Assembly: GCA_965220485.1 (NCBI GenBank) | Contig: OZ244832.1 | Span: 4,340,001 to 4,404,000 of the forward strand | Direction of reading: 5' to 3' | DNA: 64,000 nt | Source of the DNA: Aldehydirespirator sp965220485 | GTDB lineage: Bacteria; Actinomycetota; Acidimicrobiia; Acidimicrobiales; Aldehydirespiratoraceae | In this document: positions 34,191 to 43,871 of the stretch, in pieces | Position numbering within the stretch: the stretch's first letter is position 1 | How the letters are laid out: the number at the start of each line of letters is the position of its first letter | The notes under the pieces: generated by a model | Databases searched by the model: none | Told to the model about the DNA's origin: nothing | What the model saw: the letters and a program-made list of their open reading frames with translations, nothing else | Program-made: the position numbers and the translations under genes

Positions 34191-35381
34191 ATGACAACCC
34201 TGGACTTCGCCGCCTTTGATGCTGACAACCACTACTACGAGGCCACCGACGCCTTCATCCGCCACGTCGACCCCAAGATGCACAAGCACTGCATGCAGTG
34301 GGCCACGGTCGACGGACGCCAGCGGCTGCTGGTGGCCGGGCGGATCAATCGTTTCATCCCCAACCCCACCTTCGACCCGGTGGCCAGGCCCGGCTGCCTC
34401 GACGACTACTTCAGGGGCAAGGTGCCCGCCGCCGACATGCGGGAGGCCTTCGGCAAGCTTGAGCCCATCGCGGCCGCCTACCGGAACCGGGACGCGCGGA
34501 TCGAGCTGTTGGACCACCAGGGCCTGCAGGCGTGCCTCTTGTTCCCGACTCTGGGCGTGGGAATGGAGGCCGCCCTCGAGCACGACACGGCCGCACTGAC
34601 CGCGGCGTTCGGGGGATTCAACCGGTGGCTGGCCGAAGACTGGGGGTTCGCCTACCGGGACCGGCTCTTCGCGGCCGGGTATCTGACACTGGCCGATCCC
34701 GACTGGGCCCTCGACGAGATCGACTGGCTGATCGACAACGACGTGCGGGTCGTGAACATTCGGCCGTCGTCGGTGCCCGACGGCGCAGGCGGCCGGCGCT
34801 CGCTGGGCCATCCCGCCCACGACAAGGTGTGGCAGCGCCTGGACGACCACGGCATCGCGGTGGCCATGCACTCGGGCGACTCCGGCTACGGCTTCCTGCT
34901 GGAGCACTGGGGCGTGGACAGCGAGTTCGAGTCGTTCCGCTACAACGCGCTCAAGAGCCTGCTCACCTACTCGCCGATATCCGACGCGCTGGCCTCGCTG
35001 CTGGCCGAGGGCGTGTTGAGCCGGCACCGCAATCTGCGCGTCGCCACCATCGAGACCGGCTCGGAGTGGGTGTGGCCGTTCGTCAAGAAGCTCGCCAAGA
35101 CCTACCGCCAGCAGGGCCACGCCTTCGAGGAGGATCCTCTGGAGGTGTTCCGGCGCCAGGTGTGGATCTCGCCCTATTACGAGGACGATCTGCAGGCTCT
35201 GCGCGACCTGATCGGTGCCGGCCACATGCTGTTCGGGTCGGACTTCCCTCACGCCGAGGGCCTGGCCGATCCGGTTTCGTTCGTGCACGATCTCGAGGGG
35301 TTCTCCGACGACGAGATCGAGCAGGTGATGCGCACCAACGGGCTGTCGCTCACCCGCAGGGCCGTGGCCGCGGCCGCCTGA
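34191..35381 (+). CDS. Amidohydrolase-2 family metal-dependent hydrolase
   Basis: A 396-residue TIM-barrel hydrolase. The ATG follows a GGGAGG ribosome-binding site. The N-terminal metal region reads 'FDADNHYYEATDAFIRHVDP', where the usual HxH of the superfamily is replaced by Asn-His-Tyr. Later features are 'VAMHSGDSGYGFLLEHWGVD' and the C-terminal 'MLFGSDFPHAEGLADP', whose Asp is the usual metal or catalytic residue. Members include decarboxylases and hydrolases of aromatic or meta-cleavage products. The substrate is unknown. The 74-bp array lies just upstream. Confidence 0.85.
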   Translation: MTTLDFAAFDADNHYYEATDAFIRHVDPKMHKHCMQWATVDGRQRLLVAGRINRFIPNPTFDPVARPGCLDDYFRGKVPAADMREAFGKLEPIAAAYRNRDARIELLDHQGLQACLLFPTLGVGMEAALEHDTAALTAAFGGFNRWLAEDWGFAYRDRLFAAGYLTLADPDWALDEIDWLIDNDVRVVNIRPSSVPDGAGGRRSLGHPAHDKVWQRLDDHGIAVAMHSGDSGYGFLLEHWGVDSEFESFRYNALKSLLTYSPISDALASLLAEGVLSRHRNLRVATIETGSEWVWPFVKKLAKTYRQQGHAFEEDPLEVFRRQVWISPYYEDDLQALRDLIGAGHMLFGSDFPHAEGLADPVSFVHDLEGFSDDEIEQVMRTNGLSLTRRAVAAAA

Positions 35382-35453
35382 TCGGCCAACGGCGATTCTG
35401 GGGGCGAGAATGTGCCTTAGAGGCACAAAATCAACACCAAGATCGGAGTACGG

Positions 35454-36110
35454 GTGGCGGAAGCGACGCTGACCAGCGCCGACGGCCGGATGCGGTGCTG
35501 GTGGCCCGGCCACGACGAGGGCTACGTCTCCTACCACGATCGTGAGTGGGGCCGGCCGGTCGCCGAGGACAGCCGGCTGTTCGAGAAACTGTGCCTGGAG
35601 GGGTTCCAGTCCGGCCTGTCGTGGCTGACCATCCTGCGCAAGCGCGAGAACTTCCGAGCCGCCTTCTGCGGCTTCGACATAGCCGCCGTGGCCGCCCTCG
35701 GACCCGGAGACGTCGAGCGACTGCTGGACGATTCCGGCATCGTGCGCCACCGGGGCAAGATCGCCTCAGCGGTCAACAACGCCCGCCGGGCCACAGAGGT
35801 GATCGAGGAGTTGGGCTCGCTCGCGGCCTACATCTGGGCCTGGGAGCCGACCGCAGTCGCGGCCCCTCCGACCGGCAAGGAAGCGCTGCCCGCGTCCACG
35901 CCGGAGTCCACGGCCCTGGCCAAGGACCTGAAGCGGCGAGGGTGGAGCTTCGTCGGCCCGACCACGGTCTACGCCTTCATGCAGTCGATGGGCTTGGTCA
36001 ACGACCACGTCGAGGGCTGCTTCGCCCGTGCCGAGTGCGAAGCAGAGCGGGCGGCGTTGGTCCGCTCCAGCCCCGAAACCTCGCTCAGGGCCCGCCGCAG
36101 CACTTGCTGA
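35454..36110 (+). CDS. tag: DNA-3-methyladenine glycosylase I
   Basis: A 218-residue base-excision repair enzyme that removes 3-methyladenine. The GTG start follows GGAG. The zinc-binding residues are visible: Cys in 'MRCWWPG', His in 'YHDREWGRPV', and His and Cys in 'VNDHVEGCF'. The active-site region 'LFEKLCLEGFQSGLSWLTIL' and 'GWSFVGPTTVYAFMQSMGLV' are intact. The last five codons (RRSTC) and the stop lie inside a block that is repeated at 45681, so the natural C-terminus has probably been replaced. The catalytic part is complete. Confidence 0.93.
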   Translation: MAEATLTSADGRMRCWWPGHDEGYVSYHDREWGRPVAEDSRLFEKLCLEGFQSGLSWLTILRKRENFRAAFCGFDIAAVAALGPGDVERLLDDSGIVRHRGKIASAVNNARRATEVIEELGSLAAYIWAWEPTAVAAPPTGKEALPASTPESTALAKDLKRRGWSFVGPTTVYAFMQSMGLVNDHVEGCFARAECEAERAALVRSSPETSLRARRSTC

Positions 36111-36165
36111 ACGATGTGGGCTAGCCTTCTTTGGCCTTATTCGCGGGACTGTTGGGGAGGTTGTC
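36093..36165 (+). repeat. Duplicated leader block, copy 1
   Basis: From CGCCGCAGCACTTGCTGAAC to the start codon of the giant gene this block matches 45681-45754 with a few substitutions and one single-base difference. It includes the GGGGAGG ribosome-binding site. The indel breaks any shared upstream reading frame, so it is a leader and not coding. The match continues through the genes themselves. Confidence 0.85.
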
Positions 36166-39100
36166 ATGACTGCTGGGAAGGTTGTCGTGGGTTGGGGGTG
36201 TGTGGTGGCGGTGTTGGTGGTGGCGGTGTTGGTGCTGTCGCCCGCGGCGGGTGCTGTGTCGGTGGGGGAGGCTGAGCGGCACAGCGGCGCGGCGGCTGTG
36301 TCATTGCAGGCCCATGCGGTGGGCGGTGCGGGCTCGGCGCAGCCTGAGGCGCGGCGCGCGGCGCGCGAGGCGGGGTCGGACTTCGGTGCGCTGTCGGCCG
36401 CGGGCAACAATGGTGTGGGCGGGTTGTGGTCTGACGGCGCCACGATGTGGGTCTCAGACTGGGGCGACGGCAAGGTGTATGGGTACAGTTTGGCGAGCAA
36501 GGCCCGCGACGCGTCGCAGGACTTCGATGCGCTGCTGGCCGCGGGCAACGACGATCCGGTCGGGTTGTGGTCTGACGGCACCACGATGTGGGTCACAGAC
36601 TGGGACGACGCCAAGGTGTATGCGTACGACTTGGCGAGCAAGGCCCGCGACGCGTCGCAGGACTTCGACTCGCTGGACGCGGCCGGCAACGACGATCCGG
36701 CCGGGTTGTGGTCTGACGGCACCACGATGTGGGTCTCAGACTGGGGCGACGGCAAGGTGTATGGGTACGATTTGGCGAGCAAGGCCCGCGACGCGTCGCA
36801 GGACTTCGACTCGCTGGGCGCGGCCGGCAACGACGATCCGCGGGGGTTGTGGTCTGACGGCTCCACCATGTGGATCGCGGATCCCAAGGATGACGCGGTG
36901 TACGCGTATGATCTGGCGAGCAAGGCCAAGGCTCATACCGCGTCGAGGAATCTCGACATGCTGCTCGATGTCGGCAACACCGCCGCGCACGGGCTGTGGT
37001 CTGACGGCTCCACGATGTGGATCTCAGACTCCGGCGATGACGCCGTGTATGCCTATCGGATGCAGTCGGCGCCTGGTGTGGTCCGCGCTTCGGTCATCGG
37101 CTGGGAGTTGACGCTCAAATTCGACGAGGCGCTCGACGCGTCGTCGGTTCCCGCACCGTCGGCGTTCGCGGTGGTCGCCGACGGCGTGGCGGTGTCGGTG
37201 TCGGAGGTGTCGGTGTCGGGCCGGGAGGTCGTCTTGGCGCTGGCGTCGCCGGTGGAGCCGGGCGACGCGGTGACGGTGGGCTACACGCCGCCCGCGTCGG
37301 ACGGCGAACTGCGCGACCCCGACAGCCACGGGGTGGCGGCCTTCTCCGGCCATGAGGTGGCGAACCACCGCCCGGCGCAGCATATTCCTGAGTCAGACTT
37401 TGACACGCTGACGGCTGCCGACAACACCTACGCGTTCGGATTCTGGTCTGACGGCACCACGATGTGGGCCTCCGACTACGCCCGCAACAAAGTGTACGCG
37501 TACGACATGGAGAGCAAGCTGCGCGTCGCGCACGAGGACTTCGATCTCGGACTAAACAATATGATGGGATTGTGGTCTGACGGCACCACGATATGGGCCG
37601 TAAACAACTCCACAGACGGCGTGCTCTCCCAAAACGATGACAAAGTGTACGCCTATGATATGGCGAGCAAGCAGCCCGACGGATCGAAACACATCGACTC
37701 GCTGCAGCCGAGCTGGGCGCAGCCGCGCTGGGTTGGGTATGGTACGCCGTCTGACCTAAGGCGCGACGCATCGAAAGACCTCAACACGCTGCGGGCTGCC
37801 GGCAACACGAGTCCGAGCGATCTGTGGTCTGACGGCTCCACGATGTGGATCGCAGACCGGCGCGGCAAGGTGTTCACGTATGATTTGGAGAGCGGGGCGT
37901 CCACCGGGTCCACGAAGTATGACACCGCCGCGCACGGGCTGTGGTCTGACGGCTCCACGATATGGCTCGCAAACTATCCGGACCGCAGAGTGTACGCGTA
38001 CGACTTGGCTAGCAGCGAGCGTGTCGCGTCGAAGGATGTTGACTTGCGGCAGGCTGCCGGCAGTTTGCGGCCGACCGCATTGTGGTCTGACGGCTCCACA
38101 CTATGGGTCTCGTACCATAACGATCCTGTAAGATATGCCCCGTTCATTGGTGCCGTGCAGGCGTTCAGGTTGCCGTTGTGGCCGGTTGTGGTTGATGCGT
38201 CGGTGTCGGGGAGTGTGTTGACGTTGACGTTTGATGAGGTGTTGGAGGCGTCGTCGGTTCCTGCGGGGTCGGCGTTCGAGGTGGTTGCCGGGGGCGTGCC
38301 GGTGTCGGTGTTGTCGGTGTTGGTGTCGGGTCCGGAGGTGGCTTTGACGTTGGCGTCGGCGCCGGTGCCGGGGGCTGCGGTGTCGGTGGGTTATGCGCTG
38401 CCGGCGTCGGGCGCGCTGCGCGACGCTGACGGCCATCCGGCGCTGGGGTTCTCTGGCCGGGAGGCGGTGTTTGTTGCTCGGGCGTTGTCGGGGGACAGCA
38501 CGTTGAGCGGTTTGGGTGTGTATCCGGGGTCGGTGCTGTTTGATGCGGAGAAGCAGGACTATGAGGTGTCGGTCGGCAACGATGTGGCCGAGGTGACGGT
38601 GAGGGCGGTGGCGTCTGATCCGGGGGCCTCGGTGGCGTTCAAGCTCAACGGCGCGGCCCAGAGCGACGGTAGGGGTCTGGGGCTGGGTGTGGGCGTGAAC
38701 AGGATCGAGGTGGTGGTCACCGCGGAGGACGGCGAGACGACCAGGACCTACACCGTCGCCGTCACCAGGGCCGCGGACGAGGTGGCGCCGGTGGTGACTG
38801 TGGGCGGTCCTTCCGGGGTGCAGTCGGCGCCGTTTGTGGTGCGGTTCGAGTTCAGCGAGGCCGTGTCGGGGTTCGGCGCCGGTGACGTGTCGGTGGTGGG
38901 CGGGTCGCTGGGCGCGCTGGCGGTGCAGTCGGCTGGGCGGGCGTGGACGGCGCTGGTGACGCCGGGGGCCGGCTGGGACGGCATGGTGGTGGTGTCGGTG
39001 GCTGAGGGCGCGGCCGTCGACGCGGCGAACAACCCCAGCGTCGCCGCTGTCGGGTCCTTCGTGGTGGATGTGGCCGCCCCGGCGCTGGAGTCGGCGACGG

Positions 39101-40893
39101 TGCGGGGCTCGGAGCTGACGCTCAAATTCGATGAGGCGCTGTTGTTCGACGCGTCGTCGGTTCCCGCACCGTCGGCGTTCGCGGTGCTCGCCGGCGGTGT
39201 GGCGGTGCCGGTGGCTTCGGTGTCGGTGTCGGAGGTGTCGGAGGTGTCGGAGGCGACGGTGGTGCTGGGACTGGGCGCGGCGGTGCGCCACGGTGATGCG
39301 GTGACGGTGAGCTATGAGCCGGGCCCGGGCCGGCTGCGGGACCGGTTCGGCAACCGCGTCGCGGCGTTCGGGCCCGCTGTGGCCGACAACGCCACCGCGG
39401 CGTCGTCGGACGCGTCGCTGGCGGCGCTGGGCGTCTCGCCGGGCTCGGTCGCCTTCTCGCCGTCGACACCCAACTATGAGGTGTCGGTCGGCAACGATGT
39501 GGCCGAGGTCACGGTGACGGCGGCAGCGTCTGACCCGAGGGCCTCGGTGGCGTTCAAGCTCAACGACGTGCCCCAGAGCAGCGGCAAGGCCCTGGGGCTG
39601 GGTGTGGGCGTGAACAAAGTCGAGGTGGTGGTCACCGCCGAGGACGGCGAGACGACCAAGACCTACACCGTCGCCGTCACCAGGGCCGCGGACGAGGTGG
39701 CGCCGGTGGTGACTGTGGGCGGCCCTTCCGGGGTGCAGTCGGCGCCGTTTGTGGTGCGGTTCGAGTTCAGCGAGGCCGTGTCGGGGTTCGGCGCCGGTGA
39801 CGTGTCGGTGGTGGGCGGGTCGCTGGGCGCGCTGGCGGTGCAGTCGGCTGGGCGGGCGTGGACGGCGCTGGTGACGCCGAGGGCCGGCTGGGACGGCATG
39901 GTGGCGGTGTCGGTGGCTGCGGGCGCGGCCACCGACGCGGCGAACAACCCCAGCGTCGCCGCCGTCGAGTCCTTCGCGGTGGACGTGGCCGCCCCGAGAC
40001 TGGAGTCGGCGTCGGTGCGGGGCTCAAAGCTGGTGCTGGTGTTCGACGAGGCGCTGGACGCGTCGTCGGTTCCCGCACCGTCGGCGTTCGCGGTGCTCGC
40101 CGACGGCGTGGCGGTGCCGGAGGTGTCGGTGTCTTCGGTGTCGGAGGCGACGGTGGTGCTGGGACTGGGCGCGGCGGTGCGCCACGGTGACGCGGTGACG
40201 GTGAGCTATGAGCCGGGCCCGGGCCGGCTGCGGGACCGGTTCGGCAACCGCGTCGCGGCGTTCGGGCCCACCGCGGCCGTCAACGCCACCGCGGCGTCGT
40301 CGGACGCGTCGCTGGCGGCGCTGGGCGTCTCGCCGGGCTCGGTCGCCTTCTCGCCGTCGACACCCAACTATGAGGTGTCGGTCGGCAACGATGTGGCCGA
40401 GGTCACGGTGACGGCGGCAGCGTCTGACCCGAGGGCCTCGGTGGCGTTCAAACTCAACGACGCGGCCCACAGCGACGGCAAGGCCCTGGAGCTGGGTGTG
40501 GGCGTCAACAGGATCGAGGTGGAGGTCACCGCCGAGGACGGCGAGACGACCAAGACCTACACCGTCGCCGTCACCAGGGCCGAAGCGGAGCCTGCGCCAG
40601 GCGTCGCGCCCGACACACCCGACGTCCCCACCGGCGAGGTGACCGCAAAGGGACAGGCACAAGTGGACTGGAACGACGTGGAGGACGCCACGTACTACCA
40701 GCTCAGGACCTGGATCAGCACCAAATGGATAGTGGCCCCATCCACAGAGATCAGCATCGTCTTCGACGGCTCAGCGGCGGTAGTGAGCAATCTGCCCAAC
40801 GGCGGCTACCTCTACTTCTCAGTGCGAGCCGGCAACGCGTCAGGCCTATCAGACTGGTCAGACTACATGACCCTCATAAACCCCGAACGGTAA
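36166..40893 (+). CDS. Giant secreted repeat protein A (SDGTTMW repeats, SwmB-like, cadherin-like and Ig-like domains)
   Basis: About 1575 residues. The ATG at 36166 follows GGGGAGG and opens a signal peptide ('VVAVLVVAVLVLSPAAGAVS'). Five ~45-residue 'LWSDGTTMWVTDWDD..VYAYD' repeats, a SwmB-like domain and five more such repeats follow (ten in all, probably a beta-propeller-like fold). Then come SwmB-like ('LTLTFDEVLEASSVP'), cadherin-like ('LSGLGVYPGSVLFDAE'), Ig-like ('APFVVRFEFSEAVSGFG'), then SwmB, cadherin, Ig, SwmB, cadherin again. A fibronectin-III-like domain ending SGLSDWSDYMTLINPER closes it. There is no LPxTG or other visible anchor. The order is the same in the paralogue at 45755. 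A convergent serine protease gene follows. A surface adhesin or matrix role is inference. Confidence 0.85.
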   Translation: MTAGKVVVGWGCVVAVLVVAVLVLSPAAGAVSVGEAERHSGAAAVSLQAHAVGGAGSAQPEARRAAREAGSDFGALSAAGNNGVGGLWSDGATMWVSDWGDGKVYGYSLASKARDASQDFDALLAAGNDDPVGLWSDGTTMWVTDWDDAKVYAYDLASKARDASQDFDSLDAAGNDDPAGLWSDGTTMWVSDWGDGKVYGYDLASKARDASQDFDSLGAAGNDDPRGLWSDGSTMWIADPKDDAVYAYDLASKAKAHTASRNLDMLLDVGNTAAHGLWSDGSTMWISDSGDDAVYAYRMQSAPGVVRASVIGWELTLKFDEALDASSVPAPSAFAVVADGVAVSVSEVSVSGREVVLALASPVEPGDAVTVGYTPPASDGELRDPDSHGVAAFSGHEVANHRPAQHIPESDFDTLTAADNTYAFGFWSDGTTMWASDYARNKVYAYDMESKLRVAHEDFDLGLNNMMGLWSDGTTIWAVNNSTDGVLSQNDDKVYAYDMASKQPDGSKHIDSLQPSWAQPRWVGYGTPSDLRRDASKDLNTLRAAGNTSPSDLWSDGSTMWIADRRGKVFTYDLESGASTGSTKYDTAAHGLWSDGSTIWLANYPDRRVYAYDLASSERVASKDVDLRQAAGSLRPTALWSDGSTLWVSYHNDPVRYAPFIGAVQAFRLPLWPVVVDASVSGSVLTLTFDEVLEASSVPAGSAFEVVAGGVPVSVLSVLVSGPEVALTLASAPVPGAAVSVGYALPASGALRDADGHPALGFSGREAVFVARALSGDSTLSGLGVYPGSVLFDAEKQDYEVSVGNDVAEVTVRAVASDPGASVAFKLNGAAQSDGRGLGLGVGVNRIEVVVTAEDGETTRTYTVAVTRAADEVAPVVTVGGPSGVQSAPFVVRFEFSEAVSGFGAGDVSVVGGSLGALAVQSAGRAWTALVTPGAGWDGMVVVSVAEGAAVDAANNPSVAAVGSFVVDVAAPALESATVRGSELTLKFDEALLFDASSVPAPSAFAVLAGGVAVPVASVSVSEVSEVSEATVVLGLGAAVRHGDAVTVSYEPGPGRLRDRFGNRVAAFGPAVADNATAASSDASLAALGVSPGSVAFSPSTPNYEVSVGNDVAEVTVTAAASDPRASVAFKLNDVPQSSGKALGLGVGVNKVEVVVTAEDGETTKTYTVAVTRAADEVAPVVTVGGPSGVQSAPFVVRFEFSEAVSGFGAGDVSVVGGSLGALAVQSAGRAWTALVTPRAGWDGMVAVSVAAGAATDAANNPSVAAVESFAVDVAAPRLESASVRGSKLVLVFDEALDASSVPAPSAFAVLADGVAVPEVSVSSVSEATVVLGLGAAVRHGDAVTVSYEPGPGRLRDRFGNRVAAFGPTAAVNATAASSDASLAALGVSPGSVAFSPSTPNYEVSVGNDVAEVTVTAAASDPRASVAFKLNDAAHSDGKALELGVGVNRIEVEVTAEDGETTKTYTVAVTRAEAEPAPGVAPDTPDVPTGEVTAKGQAQVDWNDVEDATYYQLRTWISTKWIVAPSTEISIVFDGSAAVVSNLPNGGYLYFSVRAGNASGLSDWSDYMTLINPER

Positions 40894-40939
40894 ACAACCC
40901 CCACAGAGAACGGCCTCACAATGATGAGCGCCGACTCCA

Positions 40940-42898
40940 TCAAGGCGCTTCTATGCCTAGGAAGTAACCGGCGCCGCCGGCAGCGGTGGCTTCGGTGACC
41001 ACTATCTCATACTCTCCGGTGACAGGGGCCGTATAGACCAGTTCCGCGTTAAGCGATTCGCCGAATGTGCCAGTACCGCTGTCGTCATCGAACGCTGCTT
41101 CGTCAGCGCTCGCTCCTCGAGGCAGTATGGCGATCGTCGTATCGGCAACAACTGCGTCCGTGTACAGGACAATCGTGTCGCCCTCGTTCAATGACAGCGA
41201 GTACAAATCGTTGTCACCCGGGTAGTCGAAGACGCCTGCCATGACGGTTCCTACTGCTAGTTGCTGTCCGTCGTCCGGGTCTTCAAATGGTGTGATCCTC
41301 ATGAGGCTCTGGATCACGTATGAGCTGGGCTCCTCCGAGTATGAGTAGACATGCAAGAAGTACGGGCCGTCCTCGCCGAGTTCTATCGAGCCCTCCTCGA
41401 GGCCGCTTAGATTGTCGTCGACGTGGAGTATGACGCCCGTCGGGCCGGACACGAAGAAAGCGCCGTCCCCTAGCCCGTCCATGGACGCGGCGAACACCGA
41501 TCCTGCTGTTCCTTCGAACGTGAAGACAATACTGTCGGACCGGCCGGCGAGTTCGATCTCGTACTCGAAGTCGCCGCCAGGCGATGCAAGTCTGCGGTCC
41601 GTCCGGCCGCCGGTCTCTGCGTGCAGCACAAGTGCTTCCACGATCTCGGCGTTGTCAATGGCCGATGTCGCCATACCGAATCCCGCTTCGCTGAAGCTCC
41701 AGGTGGAGATGCCCACTACCTCGCCAAGCGAGTTGACGAGCGCCCCTCCGCTCTGCCCACCGGCTATGGCCGAGTCCGTCTGCAGCAACGTCAAGTCATA
41801 GAGATCCCAGTGGCGGAAGCGGGACAGCACCCCGCCGGTTATCGACGGCTCCGGATACAGGTCGGTCTCGGCGGGGTAGCCAATCAGGAACAGTTCGCTC
41901 CCCGGCGACATGCTCTCTCCGTCGGACAGCGCCAACGGCCGCGCCGCGGCGTCCACGGGGCCGAGCACGGCCAAGTCAGCGAAGGGATCCCAGCCAACCA
42001 CCGGGACGTCTGAGAACTCCGTGCCGTCCGGAAACACCAGCCAGGCCGACTCGTACGGCCAAACGACGTGGTGGTTGGTCACCACGTAGCCGCCCTCGAT
42101 CAGGATGCCGCTGCCGATCGCCGACGCAGTCTCGACCAGCGGTATCGAGGGCGCGATCCGCTCGTACACATCGTCGGGCGACAGCTCCTGGGGTTCGGGC
42201 GGCTCGGTCGGGGCAGGGGACTCGACGTCCGCCCCGGTCCCAGAGTCCGCTGGGGCTGCAGCCCCGGTGCTTTGCAGGCAGGTTCCCACATCGAACCCGA
42301 GCCGCTCATCGAGAGCCGAGAAGTGTTGGTCCAGGGTCTCGCCGGGCTCGAAGGAGGCATCGGTTGTCAGCGTTGCGGCCCCGTCGGAGACGAACGACCC
42401 GTCCTCCAGCAGGCCGCTCACGCACGCCCCGACGTCGGCAGCCGCGCCGATTTCGAGCTGCTCTAGCTCCGGCCAGCTGACACTGAGATATGCGGCGGTG
42501 ATCGTCCTGGGGTTCAGACACTCCCAGAGCGGCACCGGCCAGTGGCTGGTGTCGTCGTCCAGCACTCCGAAGTAGACGTTGGACCAGACGGGCCACTGAG
42601 TCGATCCGTCATCGCCATAGAGGGCCAGGTCCAGCAGGCCTGCGGGGAGCTCCTCATCATCGAGTGTCTCATCGACGCACGCCCGCTCTCCAGGACTCGC
42701 AACCGCGTCAACAAGATCGGCCCAGGTGGCAGACGCGCCCAAGTCGAACTGCACTTCGGCCGGAACCGCTGCGACAACTGTTGGGGATGCCGCCGGACCC
42801 GGCGCCGGCTCTGGTCCGCCGCCGCACGCGGCGAGCAGAATCAGTGACCCCCCGCAACCGACGGTCAGCACGACTGAGCGCCAGCTGCGATGCCTCAT
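40940..42898 (-). CDS. Trypsin/HtrA-like serine protease lipoprotein with C-terminal PPC domains
   Basis: About 652 residues. The ATG at 42898 (nine codons after another possible start) gives a lipoprotein signal with lipobox 'LILLAACGGG'. Residues ~35-200 contain a Cys-bearing domain of unknown type. The protease domain has the full triad: His in 'VVTNHHVVW', Asp in 'DPFADLAVLG' and Ser in 'AGGQSGGALVN'. The C-terminal part has two beta-sandwich segments of pre-peptidase C-terminal (PPC) type ('SIELGEDGPYFLHVYS' and 'MAGVFDYPGDNDLYSLSLNE'). It converges on giant protein A with 46 nt between stops. A broken relative lies after giant protein B. Trimming of the giant protein is possible but not shown. 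Confidence 0.88.
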   Translation of the reverse strand: MRHRSWRSVVLTVGCGGSLILLAACGGGPEPAPGPAASPTVVAAVPAEVQFDLGASATWADLVDAVASPGERACVDETLDDEELPAGLLDLALYGDDGSTQWPVWSNVYFGVLDDDTSHWPVPLWECLNPRTITAAYLSVSWPELEQLEIGAAADVGACVSGLLEDGSFVSDGAATLTTDASFEPGETLDQHFSALDERLGFDVGTCLQSTGAAAPADSGTGADVESPAPTEPPEPQELSPDDVYERIAPSIPLVETASAIGSGILIEGGYVVTNHHVVWPYESAWLVFPDGTEFSDVPVVGWDPFADLAVLGPVDAAARPLALSDGESMSPGSELFLIGYPAETDLYPEPSITGGVLSRFRHWDLYDLTLLQTDSAIAGGQSGGALVNSLGEVVGISTWSFSEAGFGMATSAIDNAEIVEALVLHAETGGRTDRRLASPGGDFEYEIELAGRSDSIVFTFEGTAGSVFAASMDGLGDGAFFVSGPTGVILHVDDNLSGLEEGSIELGEDGPYFLHVYSYSEEPSSYVIQSLMRITPFEDPDDGQQLAVGTVMAGVFDYPGDNDLYSLSLNEGDTIVLYTDAVVADTTIAILPRGASADEAAFDDDSGTGTFGESLNAELVYTAPVTGEYEIVVTEATAAGGAGYFLGIEAP

Positions 42899-42925
42899 TC
42901 GAGGATCACGGCGTCGATGACGCAA

Positions 42926-43398
42926 CTGCCGCCCCTATCGTCGTCGGCGACGCACATTTCGGTGAGCGTCAAACGCGACTTTCGCTGAGCGCTAACAGCA
43001 CACACGGAGGCCGTGCCAACGAGCTGTGGCGGTGGAGCGAAGCATGATCCGTCTCTCGTCTCGGTGACTTGCGTTGCACGGGCATCCGCAATGTCATGCA
43101 TCCCTTGCCTATGCGGCTGCTATGTCTAATGCTCTAGGCGCGCGGCTGTCAAGGAATGTGCTGCGCTTCGCCGCAGTGCCCGCTGGCGCTCGTCGGCATT
43201 GTGCTGGACGTCCACCTGGAAGCCGGAGGCGTTGCACGGTGACCATCACCGACTCAGCGGCAGTCTCCATTGCCTCACGCTGCCGCGAGCAGTACATCGG
43301 TGAGAAGGCCGATGGCGAGGAGATCCGCGCCCGCTGAGCCGGGCCGAGACGTCAGAGATCGGCACGCACGAGCCACAATTTCGTCAGAGCGCGCCAGT
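42926..43398. other. No intact gene; possible 3' gene remnant
   Basis: No convincing gene is visible. A plus-strand frame ending at 43337 (VTITDSAAVSIASRCREQYI ... EEIRAR) reads like the end of a small enzyme, perhaps a PPOX-type protein, but has no start or body. The rest holds only short frames. Confidence 0.35.
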
Positions 43399-43402
43399 CT
43401 AG

Positions 43403-43501
43403 GTGGCTGGTGCCAAACTCCCGAAATGGGGGTATTGCGGTCACAAAACCCCAGGTCAGCGACTTGCGAATTGTGGCAAATTGCCATTTAACACCAGCCA
43501 C
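43403..43501. mobile_element. 99-bp MITE-like element, copy 1, flanked by CTAG
   Basis: A 99-bp sequence with perfect 10-bp terminal inverted repeats GTGGCTGGTG/CACCAGCCAC (longer if the flanking CTAG is counted). It is bordered by CTAG at 43399-43402 and 43502-43505. It matches 60654-60752 at 97 of 99 positions. It has no coding capacity. CTAG on both sides fits a 4-bp target-site duplication. Confidence 0.88.
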
Positions 43502-43700
43502 CTAGGGGGGATTTCAGAACGCGCGAGCTTGTTGCTCGAGAACGCGCAAGTTCAGGGATACAGAACGCGCAAGTGAGCATCTTCAGAATACTCAGGCTGT
43601 AGGGTGGTGGGGGTGCGGGAACATGTCCGGGGCTCAGGGCGCGCCCAAGGAGGGCGCGCAGGTTGGCTGCCATCTCCTCGCCGTACAGCGTCGTGTTGCC

Positions 43701-43810
43701 CGTTCTTGTTCGCTGCGCTTTCGGGCGGCTCGGGCCACGGTGAAGCAGTGGGGGCACTGGGTGACGATCTTGCTGCGCTCACGGGCCGCTCGGGCCACGG
43801 CCTCGCTCAA
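43701..43810 (-). repeat. Dispersed intergenic repeat, copy C (two partial units)
   Basis: Two degraded units (43701-43740 and 43770-43810) match the family seen at 1710-1751 and 4836-5054. They sit just upstream of the DUF4143 ATPase gene. The following 'GGCCTGTCCGCTCG' is also shared with the region after copy A. Confidence 0.75.
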
Positions 43811-43871
43811 CACCCTCAATTGATCCCCGGGAACGGCGGCCTGTCCGCTCGACCTCCTGGAGCGAAGTGCC

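Noticed and set aside
33957..35750. A 597-residue minus-strand frame
   Set aside because: Antisense shadow of the amidohydrolase gene, extended by the 74-bp array.
36028..36165. Longer N-terminus for giant protein A
   Set aside because: The frame upstream of 36166 is broken by a one-base difference in the paralogous leader at 45681-45754, so it is not conserved as coding. The ATG behind GGGGAGG opens the signal peptide.
43488..43757. A minus-strand 89-residue protein
   Set aside because: It is assembled from the dispersed repeat and the MITE end, with no family features.
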